Shown: positions 16,638 through 24,911 of the stretch, in pieces | How positions within the stretch are numbered: position 1 is the first letter of the stretch | How the letters are laid out: each line of letters opens with the position of its first letter | NCBI RefSeq assembly: GCF_007673235.1 | Contig: NZ_VDZH01000001.1 | Coordinates: 487,261-551,260 of the forward strand | Length of the DNA stretch: 64,000 nt | Direction: 5' to 3' | Source: Curtobacterium pusillum | GTDB taxonomy: Bacteria; Actinomycetota; Actinomycetes; Actinomycetales; Microbacteriaceae | Translations under genes and position numbers: made by a program | The notes under the pieces: model-generated | Told to the model about the DNA's origin: nothing | Seen by the model: only the letters and a program-made list of their open reading frames with translations | The model's database searches: none

Positions 16638-18370
16638 GCGTCCTCCCAGTTCCGGGTCAGGTGTCCGTCGCCGCGGTCGGTCCAACCGTCGGCGTGCCGC
16701 CAGCGCGGGACCCCGTCGCCGACGTCGGGCAGCTCGGTGCTGCCCGGTTCGAGCGTCGCCGCGAGCAACGTGGTCGTGTACGGGTGGTTCGGGCCGCCGA
16801 ACACCCGCTCGGTCGGGCCGATCTCGACGATCCGGCCGCCGGTCATCACGGCGACGCGATCCGCCACGCCGCGCACGACGGCGAGGTCGTGGCTGATGAA
16901 CAGGCAGCTGAGCCCGCGCGACCGCTGCAGGTCGGCGAGCAGCGCGAGGATGCCCGCCTGCACCTGCACGTCGAGCGCGGTGGTGATCTCGTCGGCGATG
17001 ACCAGGCGCGGCTCGGCGGCCAACGCGCGGGCGATCCCGACCCGCTGCCGCTGCCCGCCGGACAGCTGCGCCGGCAGCCGGTCGGCGAACTCCGGCCCGA
17101 GGCCGACCTGGCTGAGCAGTTCGCCGACCCGCTCCCGCGACGAGGAACCGGTGAACAGCTTGAGCGGCCGGGCGATCGCCGCGCCGACGGTCCGACGCGG
17201 GTTCAGTGAGGTGTCGGCGTTCTGGAACACGAGCTGCACCGCACGACGGAGCTCCGGGGACCGCCCGGCGATCGGCTCGCGCAGGTCGCCGCTCACCGTG
17301 CCGTCGTCGAACGAGAACGTGCCCGACTCGGCCGGCACCAGGCCGGCCAGGGCCGTCGCGAGCGTCGACTTCCCGCTGCCGGACTCCCCCACCACGGCGA
17401 GCGTCTCGCGCGGTGCGATCGTGAAGGAGACGCCGTCGACGGCGGCCGGCAGGCCGCGTCCGTAACGGATCACCAGGTCGTCGGCGGTCACCACGGGACG
17501 GACGAGCGGGACGGGAGGCACGGTGCCGGTCGATCTGGAGGTGACCGTCTGCGAGACGGTCACCTTCTCGGGCAGGCGATCCGTTCCTCCCGGCCGGCGC
17601 CCGTCCGGCACCGCGGCCAGCAGGGCGCGCGTGTACTCGTGCTGCGGGGCGGCGAAGAGCGCCGCCGTGGCGGCGTGCTCGACGATCTCGCCGTCCCGCA
17701 TGACCGCGATCTCGTCCGCCATCGCGGAGACGACGCCGAGGTCGTGGCTGACGAGGAGGACGGCCATCCCGAGCTCGCGGCCGAGGTCGGCGATGAGGTC
17801 GAGGACCGCCGCCTGCGTGACGACGTCGAGGGCGGTGGTGGGTTCGTCGAGGACGAGCACGCGCGGCCGGGCTGCCACGGCCATCGCGATCGCGACGCGC
17901 TGCTGCTGGCCGCCGGAGAGCTGGTGCGGGTAGCGGCGGACGATCGTCTCCGGTGCCGGCAGCCGCACGAGCCGGACGAGCTCGAGCACGCGCTCGGGGC
18001 CGTCGGGCTCGCCGTGGGCACGGAGGGCCTCGCGGATCTGCTCGCCGACGCGCATCGACGGGGTGAGGGCCTGCCCGGCGTTCTGCGCGACGACGCTCGC
18101 CGTGCCGCCACGGAGCGCACGGCGGCCGGACGGCGACAGCGCGAACACGTCCTCGCCGTCGACGTGCACCGTGCCGCGCTCGATCGTCGACCCGGTGCGG
18201 AGGTGCGCGAGGAGCGTGCGGGCGACGGTGGACTTGCCGCTGCCGGACTCCCCGACGAGGCCGAGGGTGCGGCCCGCCTCGATGGCGAACGAGACGCCGC
18301 GGACCACCGGCACCGACCGCTTGCCGGCGGCGTACGAGATCGCGAGGCGGTCGACCTGGACGACGCTCAT
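16634..18370 (-). CDS. Fused oligopeptide ABC transporter ATPase (DppD-DppF-like)
   Basis: A 578-residue tandem ABC ATPase energising the peptide importer. Domain 1 (about 3-250) has GLVGESGSGKST, LSGGQQQRVAIAMA and VLVLDEPTTALD; domain 2 (about 300-560) has AVVGESGSGKST, LSGGQRQRVGIARAL and VIADEITTALD. The linker between them (DNA about 17512-17570) is made of palindromic DNA: a 12-bp perfect hairpin and an arm of the dispersed GGGAGGCACGG element. This suggests two genes joined through a former intergenic spacer. ATGA overlaps on both sides. In many relatives the two ATPases are separate genes. Confidence 0.92.
   Translation of the reverse strand: MSVVQVDRLAISYAAGKRSVPVVRGVSFAIEAGRTLGLVGESGSGKSTVARTLLAHLRTGSTIERGTVHVDGEDVFALSPSGRRALRGGTASVVAQNAGQALTPSMRVGEQIREALRAHGEPDGPERVLELVRLVRLPAPETIVRRYPHQLSGGQQQRVAIAMAVAARPRVLVLDEPTTALDVVTQAAVLDLIADLGRELGMAVLLVSHDLGVVSAMADEIAVMRDGEIVEHAATAALFAAPQHEYTRALLAAVPDGRRPGGTDRLPEKVTVSQTVTSRSTGTVPPVPLVRPVVTADDLVIRYGRGLPAAVDGVSFTIAPRETLAVVGESGSGKSTLATALAGLVPAESGTFSFDDGTVSGDLREPIAGRSPELRRAVQLVFQNADTSLNPRRTVGAAIARPLKLFTGSSSRERVGELLSQVGLGPEFADRLPAQLSGGQRQRVGIARALAAEPRLVIADEITTALDVQVQAGILALLADLQRSRGLSCLFISHDLAVVRGVADRVAVMTGGRIVEIGPTERVFGGPNHPYTTTLLAATLEPGSTELPDVGDGVPRWRHADGWTDRGDGHLTRNWEDA
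17512..17565. repeat. Palindromic element inside the fused ATPase linker
   Basis: GACGGGAGGCACGGTGCC (one arm of the dispersed palindrome family) is followed by AGGTGACCGTCT-GCG-AGACGGTCACCT, a perfect 12-bp hairpin. Both lie within the linker codons between the two ABC domains. Such a hairpin is typical of intergenic DNA, not of coding DNA. Confidence 0.7.
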
Positions 18371-19245
18371 GCGCTGACTCCCTTCGTCGCGCGGTCGACA
18401 CCGAGCGACTTGCTCAGCCCGTCGGCCGCGAGGTTGAGGCCGACCACCAGGGTCGCCAGCGCCACGATCGGCGCGAGCGTGCCGAGCGGGACGACCGTGA
18501 GGGCGGTCCGGTTCTCCTGGACCATCAGGCCCCAGTCCGGTGTCGGCGGGTTCGCGCCGAAGCCGAGGAAGGACAGCGACGCCACGAGCAGCACGATCCA
18601 CGACGCCCGCATCGCGTACTCGACGAGCACGACGTCGAGGACGTTCGGCAGGATCTCCCGGAACACGATCGACATCGACCGCTCGCCGCGGGCCCGGGCG
18701 GCCGTGACGTAGTCCTGCGTGATGACGGTCCTGGCGGCGCCACGGACCACCCGGGTGACCGCCGGCGCGTAGACCACCGTGACCGCGAGCACGATCACCC
18801 AGAGCCCGGCGTCGAACACCGTGACGACGACGAGCAGCGCCAGGATCGAGGGCACGCTGAGGAGCGCGTCCACGATCCGCATGACGACCTCGTCGAACCA
18901 GTTGTCCGCGTACGCCGTGACGCAGCCGAGGACGGTCCCGACCGCGACCGCGATGGTCGTCGCGAGGAAGGTCACGAGCAGTGCGTACCGGCCGCCGTTG
19001 AGCGTGCGGGACAGGATGTCGCGGCCGTACTGGTCCGTGCCGAGCCAGTGCGTCCACTCCGGACCGGCGAGCACGTTCGACGAGTCGGTCGCGACGGGGT
19101 CGTGGCCGGCGATGACCGGGGCGAGGACGGCGAGCACGAGGTGGAGCGCGATCAGGCCGAGGCCGATGCTCAGCGCGGTCGAGCTGCGCAGCGGGGCGAC
19201 GGCTGCGCCGATGACGTTCCGGGAACGCGGTGCGATGGCGGTCAT
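18367..19245 (-). CDS. Peptide ABC transporter permease (DppC-like)
   Basis: A 292-residue inner-membrane permease with an N-terminal membrane segment followed by a periplasm-side loop (AGHDPVATDSSNVLAGPEWTHWLGTDQYGRDIL), the classic DppC/OppC N-terminal region, then five further membrane segments. The ATPase-docking EAA loop reads ARARGERSMSIVFREILPNV. It pairs with the DppB-like permease and overlaps both neighbours by 4 bases. Substrate class (di- or oligopeptide) is from family membership. Confidence 0.92.
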   Translation of the reverse strand: MTAIAPRSRNVIGAAVAPLRSSTALSIGLGLIALHLVLAVLAPVIAGHDPVATDSSNVLAGPEWTHWLGTDQYGRDILSRTLNGGRYALLVTFLATTIAVAVGTVLGCVTAYADNWFDEVVMRIVDALLSVPSILALLVVVTVFDAGLWVIVLAVTVVYAPAVTRVVRGAARTVITQDYVTAARARGERSMSIVFREILPNVLDVVLVEYAMRASWIVLLVASLSFLGFGANPPTPDWGLMVQENRTALTVVPLGTLAPIVALATLVVGLNLAADGLSKSLGVDRATKGVSA

Positions 19246-20285
19246 GCTGCTGCCTTCCGGGCGGAGCGCGTGCTGCGCGTGCGGGTCCGGGTGCGCGTCC
19301 GGCGCTGCCGCGTGCGCAGCTTCGGGTCGAGGACCAGGGCGACGAGGTCCGCCGCGAGGTTGCACACGACGTAGATGAGGGCACTGAGGAGCGCGATCGC
19401 CTCGATCGTCGGCAGGTCCCGGTTGAAGACGGACTCGAGCATGAGCTTGCCCATCCCCGGGTAGTTGAAGACGTTCTCGACGACGACCACACCACCGAGC
19501 AGCCAGGCCACGTTGAGCGCGACCACGTTGAGCGTCGGCAGCAGGGCGCTCGGCACCGCGTGCTTCCACACCACCCGGCGCATCGTCAGGCCCTTGAGCT
19601 CCGCGGTGGTCACGAACTCGGAGGCCATCACGTCGATCGTCGACGACCGGGCGGTCCGGACGATGTACGCGGCCATCGCCAGGGTCAGCACGATGATCGG
19701 CAGCCAGATCGTCGGCAGGAGCTCCCCGACCGTGGCGTCGCTGCCGCGCAGGACGACGGCGGGGAACAGCGGCAGCCCGATCGCGAAGAGCAGCACGAGC
19801 ACGGTCGCGACCATGAACTCGGGCACGCTCATCACGATGAGGCTGACGATCGAGATGGCCCGGTCGGACGCACGGCCGCGGCGGACACCGGCGACCACCC
19901 CGAGGGTGAGCGAGAGCGTGACGCCGACCACCATCGCGGGGACCGCGATGAGCATGCTGTTCCGGAACGCTGTGAACAGCGTCGGGGCGACGGGTTCGCC
20001 GCTCACGAGCGAGGTGCCGAAGTCGCCGTGCACCGCACCGGCGAGCCACTCCAGGTAGCGCAGCCAGACGTTCTGGTCGAGGCCGAGCGACTCCCGGAGC
20101 TGCTTGACCGCGCCGGGTGTGGCGTTCTGCCCGAGGAGTTGCTGTGCGACGTCGCCGGGCAGCGCCTGCACGGCGAGGAACACGAACAGCGAGGCGAGCA
20201 CCACCGTGAGCACGGCGATGCCGAGTCGGCGGAGCACGGGGACGAGGACGTCCAGCGGCGCGGCGCGCCCAGGTGATCGCTTCAT
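19242..20285 (-). CDS. Peptide ABC transporter permease (DppB-like)
   Basis: A 347-residue permease with six membrane segments. The first is followed by the conserved PGDVAQQLLGQNATPGAVKQLRE stretch (DppB/OppB signature) and WLRYLEWLAGAVHGDFGTSL. The EAA loop is TAELKGLTMRRVVWKHAVPSA. The C-terminus is an unusual Arg/Thr-rich tail (RTRQRRTRTRTRTRSTRSARKAAA), beyond the fold and probably cytosolic. It is encoded between the binding protein and the second permease with 4-base overlaps. Confidence 0.92.
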   Translation of the reverse strand: MKRSPGRAAPLDVLVPVLRRLGIAVLTVVLASLFVFLAVQALPGDVAQQLLGQNATPGAVKQLRESLGLDQNVWLRYLEWLAGAVHGDFGTSLVSGEPVAPTLFTAFRNSMLIAVPAMVVGVTLSLTLGVVAGVRRGRASDRAISIVSLIVMSVPEFMVATVLVLLFAIGLPLFPAVVLRGSDATVGELLPTIWLPIIVLTLAMAAYIVRTARSSTIDVMASEFVTTAELKGLTMRRVVWKHAVPSALLPTLNVVALNVAWLLGGVVVVENVFNYPGMGKLMLESVFNRDLPTIEAIALLSALIYVVCNLAADLVALVLDPKLRTRQRRTRTRTRTRSTRSARKAAA

Positions 20286-21883
20286 CGGCGCAGTCCGATC
20301 CGGAGGTAGTCGAACTCGAAGCCGTACTCCGAGTAGTTCACGACGTCGCGGGACAGCCCGACCAGGCGGTCACCGAACATCGGGGTCATGTCCGCGCCGT
20401 CCTCGACGACGAGTCGCTGGGCGTCCTGGTAGAGCGTCAGGCGCTTCGCGTCGTCCATCTCGGCACGGGCGTCGTCGAGGAGCCGGTCGAACCGATCGTT
20501 CGACCACGCGCTCTCGTTGTAGGACGAGCCGGAGCGGAAGATCTGGTTGAGCAGCTGGTCGATCGGGCGGCCCGTGAACCAGTAGCTCACCATGAGCGGC
20601 TTCTGCATCCAGATCTGCGTGTAGTACGAGTCGGAGCTGGCGTTCTTCACGGTCAGGCGGACGCCCGCGTCGGCGACGGCGTCCCGGTAGGCGACCGCCA
20701 TCGGGGTGAACACCGACTCGTAGCTCGACGTGTAGATCGAGGTACGGAACCCTTCGGCGCCGGCAGCCTTGAGCAGCGCCTTCGCCTTGTCCGGGTCGTA
20801 CTCGCGGTGGTCGTCCACGAAGGCGGCGAGCTGCGGCGGGACGGGGTTGTCCCAGCCGGCCGACCCGGTGCCCTGCAGTGCGGTGTCGACGATCGTGCGG
20901 GGGTCGTACGCGAGCTTCATGGCCTGCCGCACCCGCGGGTCGCGGAACTCGTCCGAGGTCGCGAGCATCGGGATCGTGTACCACTGCGCGTTCTTCGAGC
21001 GGGCGATCGTCGCACGGTCCGAGGCCGCGACGACCCGGGCGGTCGCGAAGTCGAGGTTCGTCTGCGAGATGAGGTCGATCTGCCCGGCGAGCAGCGCGTT
21101 CACCCGGGCCGTCGTGTCCTGGATCGAGTAGAAGTCGATGCCGTCGAGCGCGGGGCGTCCGGCGAAGTGGTCGTCGAACGCCTCGACGCTGCCGGCGCCC
21201 GCCGGGGTGAACGACGACAGCCGGAAGGGACCCGTCCCGATGCCCGTCCGGCCGATGTCGGCGATCGCACCGGCGGGCACGATGTAGCACTGGTAGGCGG
21301 TGAGCAGCGACGGGAACTCGGCGTTCGGCTTCGTGAGCGCGAATCTGAGCGTGTACGGGTCGACCGCGGACATCGACTCCGCGTCCATCACCTCCCCGAG
21401 CACACCGGCCTGCGGGCTGCCGGTCTTCTCGTCGAGGATGTGCCGGATGCTGGCGATGGCGTCGTCGGCGCTGAAGCGGGAGCCGTCGTGGAACCGGACA
21501 CCGCGGCGGAGGCGGAAGGTCCACTCGGTGCCGTCGGTGTTCGCGGACCACTCCTCGGCGAGGTCTGGGACCGTCTGCCCCTGCTGGTCGAGCTTCACGA
21601 GCCGGTTGTAGAGCGCGCCGAGGTACTCGTACGCCGACAGCGAGCTGGCGGAGTCGAGGGTCTCGGCTGCCGAGGCCGCCGGACGCGCGATCCGGAGCCG
21701 ACCGCCGTTGCGGGCAGTGCCGGTGGCAGCGGCCTCGGGCAGCGACGTCGTACCGGCCGAGGCGCCGGAGCTGCACCCGGTCAGGGTGAGCAGGCCGAGG
21801 CCGGCGAGTCCGGCGGCGCCGCTCAGGAGCGCTCGACGGCTCGGGCCGCGGGCATTCCGGGGTTCGAGGACGATGGGTTGCAT
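20282..21883 (-). CDS. Peptide ABC transporter substrate-binding lipoprotein (SBP family 5)
   Basis: A 533-residue extracellular binding protein that delivers peptides to the permeases. It has a lipoprotein signal: Arg pair in GPSRRALLSG, a hydrophobic core and the lipobox LTGC at about residues 32-35, so it is anchored to the outer membrane leaflet by the Cys. Family 5 features include the LDSASSLSAYEYLGALYNRLV N-terminal region, EWTFRLRRGVRFHDGS and NPVPPQLA. Start ATG with AGGAGGGGT upstream; the frame is open further but without homology. First gene of the six-gene operon, downstream of the palindrome at 21905. Confidence 0.93.
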   Translation of the reverse strand: MQPIVLEPRNARGPSRRALLSGAAGLAGLGLLTLTGCSSGASAGTTSLPEAAATGTARNGGRLRIARPAASAAETLDSASSLSAYEYLGALYNRLVKLDQQGQTVPDLAEEWSANTDGTEWTFRLRRGVRFHDGSRFSADDAIASIRHILDEKTGSPQAGVLGEVMDAESMSAVDPYTLRFALTKPNAEFPSLLTAYQCYIVPAGAIADIGRTGIGTGPFRLSSFTPAGAGSVEAFDDHFAGRPALDGIDFYSIQDTTARVNALLAGQIDLISQTNLDFATARVVAASDRATIARSKNAQWYTIPMLATSDEFRDPRVRQAMKLAYDPRTIVDTALQGTGSAGWDNPVPPQLAAFVDDHREYDPDKAKALLKAAGAEGFRTSIYTSSYESVFTPMAVAYRDAVADAGVRLTVKNASSDSYYTQIWMQKPLMVSYWFTGRPIDQLLNQIFRSGSSYNESAWSNDRFDRLLDDARAEMDDAKRLTLYQDAQRLVVEDGADMTPMFGDRLVGLSRDVVNYSEYGFEFDYLRIGLRR

Positions 21884-21904
21884 TCGGGGTGACCCCTCCT
21901 GGTA

Positions 21905-21922
21905 ATCGTTCCGGTGAACGAT
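21905..21922. promoter_or_regulatory. 18-bp palindromic operator (likely TetR site)
   Basis: ATCGTTC-CGGT-GAACGAT is a perfect palindrome (the centre differs only in orientation), 22 bases before the binding-protein start. Size and position fit an operator of the operon's own TetR repressor. The remaining spacer to the divergent molybdoenzyme gene (to 22107) shows no other clear signal except GTTTACCAAGCCGTTACAC, a possible promoter. Confidence 0.55.
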
Positions 21923-22107
21923 AGAGGGGATCGGGCCGGGTCCCAAGTCCTGTGACGTGCCCGCCCGACCGTCGATCCGCCGCCGATCCGCGCCCGTCCG
22001 CGGAAGCGCCGTCCTCCGTCGGCGATCCGAACGTTTACCAAGCCGTTACACGAGCGCGCCTCGGGCGGAGCAGGATCGGACCACCGGCACGCGAGCGAGG
22101 AGCACCG

Positions 22108-22701
22108 ATGGCGACGTTCACGAGGGGTTTCGGCGGTCGACGCCACGAACGGGACGACTCCCGGATCCCACCCGGGCAGACGCTCGTGCAGGACTGGCCG
22201 GTGCTCTCCGCCGGGGCGACCCCCGAGATCGAACCGGCGGAGTGGAGCTTCTCGATCCGAACCGAGTCCGGGCTGCACACGTGGTCCTGGGACGAGGTGC
22301 AGGCCCTCGGGGTGGAGGACGTCACCGTCGACATCCACTGCGTCACGCACTGGACGAAGCTCGACATGCCGTGGCGCGGTGTCCCGCTCGACCGTCTGTT
22401 CGCCGACGTCGAGACCTCGCTCGACTACTGCATGGTGCACAGCTTCGGCGGCTACACCACGAACGTCCCGCTCGACGAGCTGCTCGACGGGCAGTCCTGG
22501 ATCGCGTTCGAGGCCGACGGCGCCCCACTCGAACCAGAGCACGGCGGACCGGCCCGCCTGCTCGTGCCGCACCTGTACTTCTGGAAGAGCGCCAAGTGGG
22601 TCCGCGGGATCGTCATGCAGTCCGACGACGAGCCCGGCTTCTGGGAGAACGCGGGCTACAACCTGCACGGCGATCCGTGGAAGGAGGAGCGGTACTGGTG
22701 A
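22108..22701 (+). CDS. Molybdopterin-dependent oxidoreductase (sulfite oxidase/YedY fold)
   Basis: A 197-residue protein consisting only of the sulfite-oxidase-type molybdopterin domain. The Cys in DIHCVTHWTKLDMPW is the expected molybdenum ligand; FGGYTTNVPLDEL and the C-terminal GYNLHGDPWKEERY are family features. There is no signal peptide, so it is cytosolic, unlike YedY/MsrP. Start ATG after GCGAGGAGCACC. The start of the flavin reductase gene overlaps its stop, so the pair probably forms an electron-transfer system, with the reductase supplying or accepting electrons. Substrate unknown. Confidence 0.87.
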   Translation: MATFTRGFGGRRHERDDSRIPPGQTLVQDWPVLSAGATPEIEPAEWSFSIRTESGLHTWSWDEVQALGVEDVTVDIHCVTHWTKLDMPWRGVPLDRLFADVETSLDYCMVHSFGGYTTNVPLDELLDGQSWIAFEADGAPLEPEHGGPARLLVPHLYFWKSAKWVRGIVMQSDDEPGFWENAGYNLHGDPWKEERYW

Positions 22702-23483
22702 CGCTCCCCGACACCGGCCTGGAGGCACGGATCACCCCGCCCGCGTCGGCTGCGGCCCGCAGGCGGCCGACCTGGCACGCCGCGACGGTCGCCGCCGTCT
22801 CCCCCGAGACCCCGAACGCGCGCCGCATCGTCCTCGACGTCCCGACGTGGCCCGGCAACGACCCCGGGCAGCACCTCGACCTGCGGCTCACCGCGGAGGA
22901 CGGCTACCAGGCGTCCCGCTCCTACTCGATCGCGTCGTCCGGCGACCCGACGTCGGTGGTGCTCGCCGTCGACCGGGTCGACGACGGGGAGGTCTCGCCG
23001 TTCCTGGTCGACGCCGTCGAGGTCGGCGACGCGCTCGAGGTGCACGGCCCGCTCGGCGGCTGGTTCGTCTGGCGCCCGGGCGTGTCGGACCGTCCGGTGC
23101 AGCTCGTGGCGGGCGGCTCGGGGATCGTCCCGCTCGCCGCGATCGCCGGAGCCCACGCCGAGGCCGGAGACCCCGCTCCGTTCCGGCTCCTCTACGCGGT
23201 GCGGACGCCGGAGGACGTGTTCTTCCGCGAGGAGCTCAGCCGCGCCGAGGCAGCCGGCGTCGACACCACGATCGTGTACAGCCGCCGGGCGCCCGACGGT
23301 GCGGCGGTCCCGGCGGGACGACTCACGCGAGACGCCCTCGCCGCAGCGGTGTTCCCGCCCGACACCGGCGCCCTCGTGTACGTGTGCGGGTCGACGCCGT
23401 TCGTCGAGCAGGTCCTGCGGTGGCTCGGCGAACTCGGACACGACACCACCGACGTCCGCGCCGAACGGTTCGGGGGCAGCTGA
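22698..23483 (+). CDS. FAD/NAD(P)-binding ferredoxin-reductase-type oxidoreductase
   Basis: A 261-residue flavoreductase. The FAD-binding motif RSYSIASS lies in the first half and the NAD(P)-binding GGSGIVPLAAIA in the second; the C-terminal YVCGSTPFVEQVLRWL is typical of FNR-like proteins. No 2Fe-2S domain is attached. GTG start, AAGGAGGAGC ribosome site within the end of the upstream gene. Likely redox partner of the molybdoenzyme. The first codons contain a copy of the dispersed GCCTGGAGGCACGG motif, encoding GLEAR in an unconserved leader. Confidence 0.88.
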   Translation: MTLPDTGLEARITPPASAAARRRPTWHAATVAAVSPETPNARRIVLDVPTWPGNDPGQHLDLRLTAEDGYQASRSYSIASSGDPTSVVLAVDRVDDGEVSPFLVDAVEVGDALEVHGPLGGWFVWRPGVSDRPVQLVAGGSGIVPLAAIAGAHAEAGDPAPFRLLYAVRTPEDVFFREELSRAEAAGVDTTIVYSRRAPDGAAVPAGRLTRDALAAAVFPPDTGALVYVCGSTPFVEQVLRWLGELGHDTTDVRAERFGGS

Positions 23484-23743
23484 TGTCCACCGTCGTCGAC
23501 GGGAACGCGCTGGCCGGGGTCCTCGCGGAGTTCCTCGGCCCCGACGCCACCGGCGCCCTCCTCCGGTGCGCCGGGTGCGGTTCCACGGGCCTCCTCGCCC
23601 GGACCCGCGTCCACACGAGCCCGATGGGGTCCGTCGCACGGTGCCGGGACTGCGACACGGTCCTCGTCACGGTGGTCGACGGCCCGGACCGCCGTTGGGT
23701 GGGGTTCCCCGGTACGCGGGCCGCGGGCACGTCGATCGACTGA
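23483..23743 (+). CDS. DUF6510 zinc-ribbon-like small protein
   Basis: An 86-residue protein with two CxxC pairs (RCAGCG and RCRDCD) about 25 residues apart, as in a zinc ribbon, followed by a short beta-rich tail. It matches the DUF6510 type found after molybdoenzyme-reductase pairs in actinobacteria (recalled, not searched). The TGATG overlap with the reductase shows cotranscription. It may be a metal- or electron-handling accessory. Function unknown. Confidence 0.78.
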   Translation: MSTVVDGNALAGVLAEFLGPDATGALLRCAGCGSTGLLARTRVHTSPMGSVARCRDCDTVLVTVVDGPDRRWVGFPGTRAAGTSID

Positions 23744-23966
23744 GCACAAGAGCTCCACCCGATCCGTGCGGGAAGTGTGCGGGAAACCGCACGGCTCCCC
23801 CGCCGCCCCATCCGACGGGGCCGCCGCTCCGGATGCTCTGTCGGGACGCGCGGACCACCCATCCGCAGCACCCGAGGGCACGGTGGCCCTGCGTTCGACG
23901 AGCGCGGGAACCCGAATCCTGCGCTCGTCGGCCGCCCCACCGGCCGCGATGCCCGTCGCGGTACGA

Positions 23967-24000
23967 CGAAGGCCCCGGTCGTCTCCGACCGGGGCCTTCG
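23967..24000 (-). terminator. Terminator downstream of tRNA-Gly
   Basis: CGAAGGCCCCGGTCG and CGACCGGGGCCTTCG pair perfectly (15 bp) around TCTC, 15 bases past the 3' end of the minus-strand tRNA-Gly. It can also stop plus-strand transcription coming from the DUF6510 gene. The rest of 23744-23966 shows no gene. Confidence 0.8.
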
Positions 24001-24014
24001 CCTTGCTTCTTCCG

Positions 24015-24086
24015 AGCGGATGACGAGATTCGAACTCGCGACCCTCACCTTGGCAAGGTGATGCGCTACCACTGCGCCACATCCGC
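24015..24086 (-). tRNA. tRNA-Gly (GCC)
   Basis: 72-nt cloverleaf: acceptor GCGGATG/CATCCGC, D-arm with GCGCAGTGGTAGCGC, anticodon loop TTGCCAA (GCC), T-arm with GTTCGAATC, discriminator T. CCA is not encoded. The gene body is identical to the second copy at 29732-29803. Confidence 0.97.
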
Positions 24087-24128
24087 GTACGGAAGAACTC
24101 TACCAGGCCACGGGAGTTCGATCGGACC

Positions 24129-24344
24129 ATGAGCTACGTACACGACAACCCGGGCGGGTCCGAGGCGCACGGCGCAGACCTCGTCGACGGTGACGAGCCG
24201 GCGGTGCGGATCCTCGTGCACGGAGACCTGCCGACGACGATCGAGCACGAGGGTCGCACGTGGCTCGCCTCCGGCGAGAGCCACGACGACGGTGACGACC
24301 AGGCGCCGCCGATCGCGGTCTACCGGCCGGTCGACGCGGGATGA
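24129..24344 (+). CDS. Small hypothetical protein
   Basis: A 71-residue acidic protein (pI clearly low: many Asp/Glu, DDGDDQAPP near the end), no membrane segment, no recognised domain. The middle (AVRILVHGDLPTTIEHEGRTWLA) could form a small beta structure. It is supported by actinobacterial third-position GC bias and by an ATGA overlap with the DinB gene, but its ribosome site is weak. It lies just behind the tRNA-Gly promoter region on the other strand. Confidence 0.6.
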   Translation: MSYVHDNPGGSEAHGADLVDGDEPAVRILVHGDLPTTIEHEGRTWLASGESHDDGDDQAPPIAVYRPVDAG

Positions 24345-24799
24345 CCAGCGCGGTCGAGGACGTCGTGGGCCTCCTCGAGTACGCGACCACGCGACTCCAG
24401 GACCGCATGGCGGGACTCACGGACGACGAGTGGAACTGGCAACCCGTCCTCGGGGACGGACTGGTGACCATCCGCTGGCGGCTCGACCACGTCGCGGCGG
24501 CGCTCGGCGAGGAGCGGAACTGGAGCTGGCTCGGCGCCGATGCATCCGGCGCCCCGACCGTCGGTTCGGCCACCGGAGCGGACGCTGCGACCACGGCCGT
24601 CGCGGACGCGAGTGCGGCGTTCGCCGGCCTGGCACGCGGCCTCGGGACGACGGCGGGCGACCCGCTGGGGTCGGTGGCCGGGCCGTACGCGGACGACTCG
24701 AGACTGTCCCTCGTGCTGCACGTGGTCGACGAACTCGTGCACCACGCCGCCGAGGCCGCCCTCCTCCGCGACCTGTACGCCGCGACGCGATCGGCGTGA
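24341..24799 (+). CDS. DinB-family metalloprotein
   Basis: A 152-residue four-helix-bundle DinB/YfiT protein. The metal His triad is visible as DHVAAAL (about residue 49) and HVVDELVHHAAEAALL (about 127-135). Relatives act as bacillithiol- or mycothiol-dependent transferases or of unknown function; in actinobacteria mycothiol is the likely thiol. WNWQPVLGDGLVTIRWRLDHVAAALGEERNW is the DinB core. It overlaps the small gene upstream by 4 bases. Reaction unknown. Confidence 0.82.
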   Translation: MTSAVEDVVGLLEYATTRLQDRMAGLTDDEWNWQPVLGDGLVTIRWRLDHVAAALGEERNWSWLGADASGAPTVGSATGADAATTAVADASAAFAGLARGLGTTAGDPLGSVAGPYADDSRLSLVLHVVDELVHHAAEAALLRDLYAATRSA

Positions 24800-24911
24800 T
24801 CGCGAGACTGTGAGCGCTCACATCGCGGGGCCCCACACTGGCGCCACGGTGTCACCAGGGTGTGCCCGCGGAATCCCTCGGCCGCCCTGGGGAACCGCCG
24901 AGGGAGACCCC

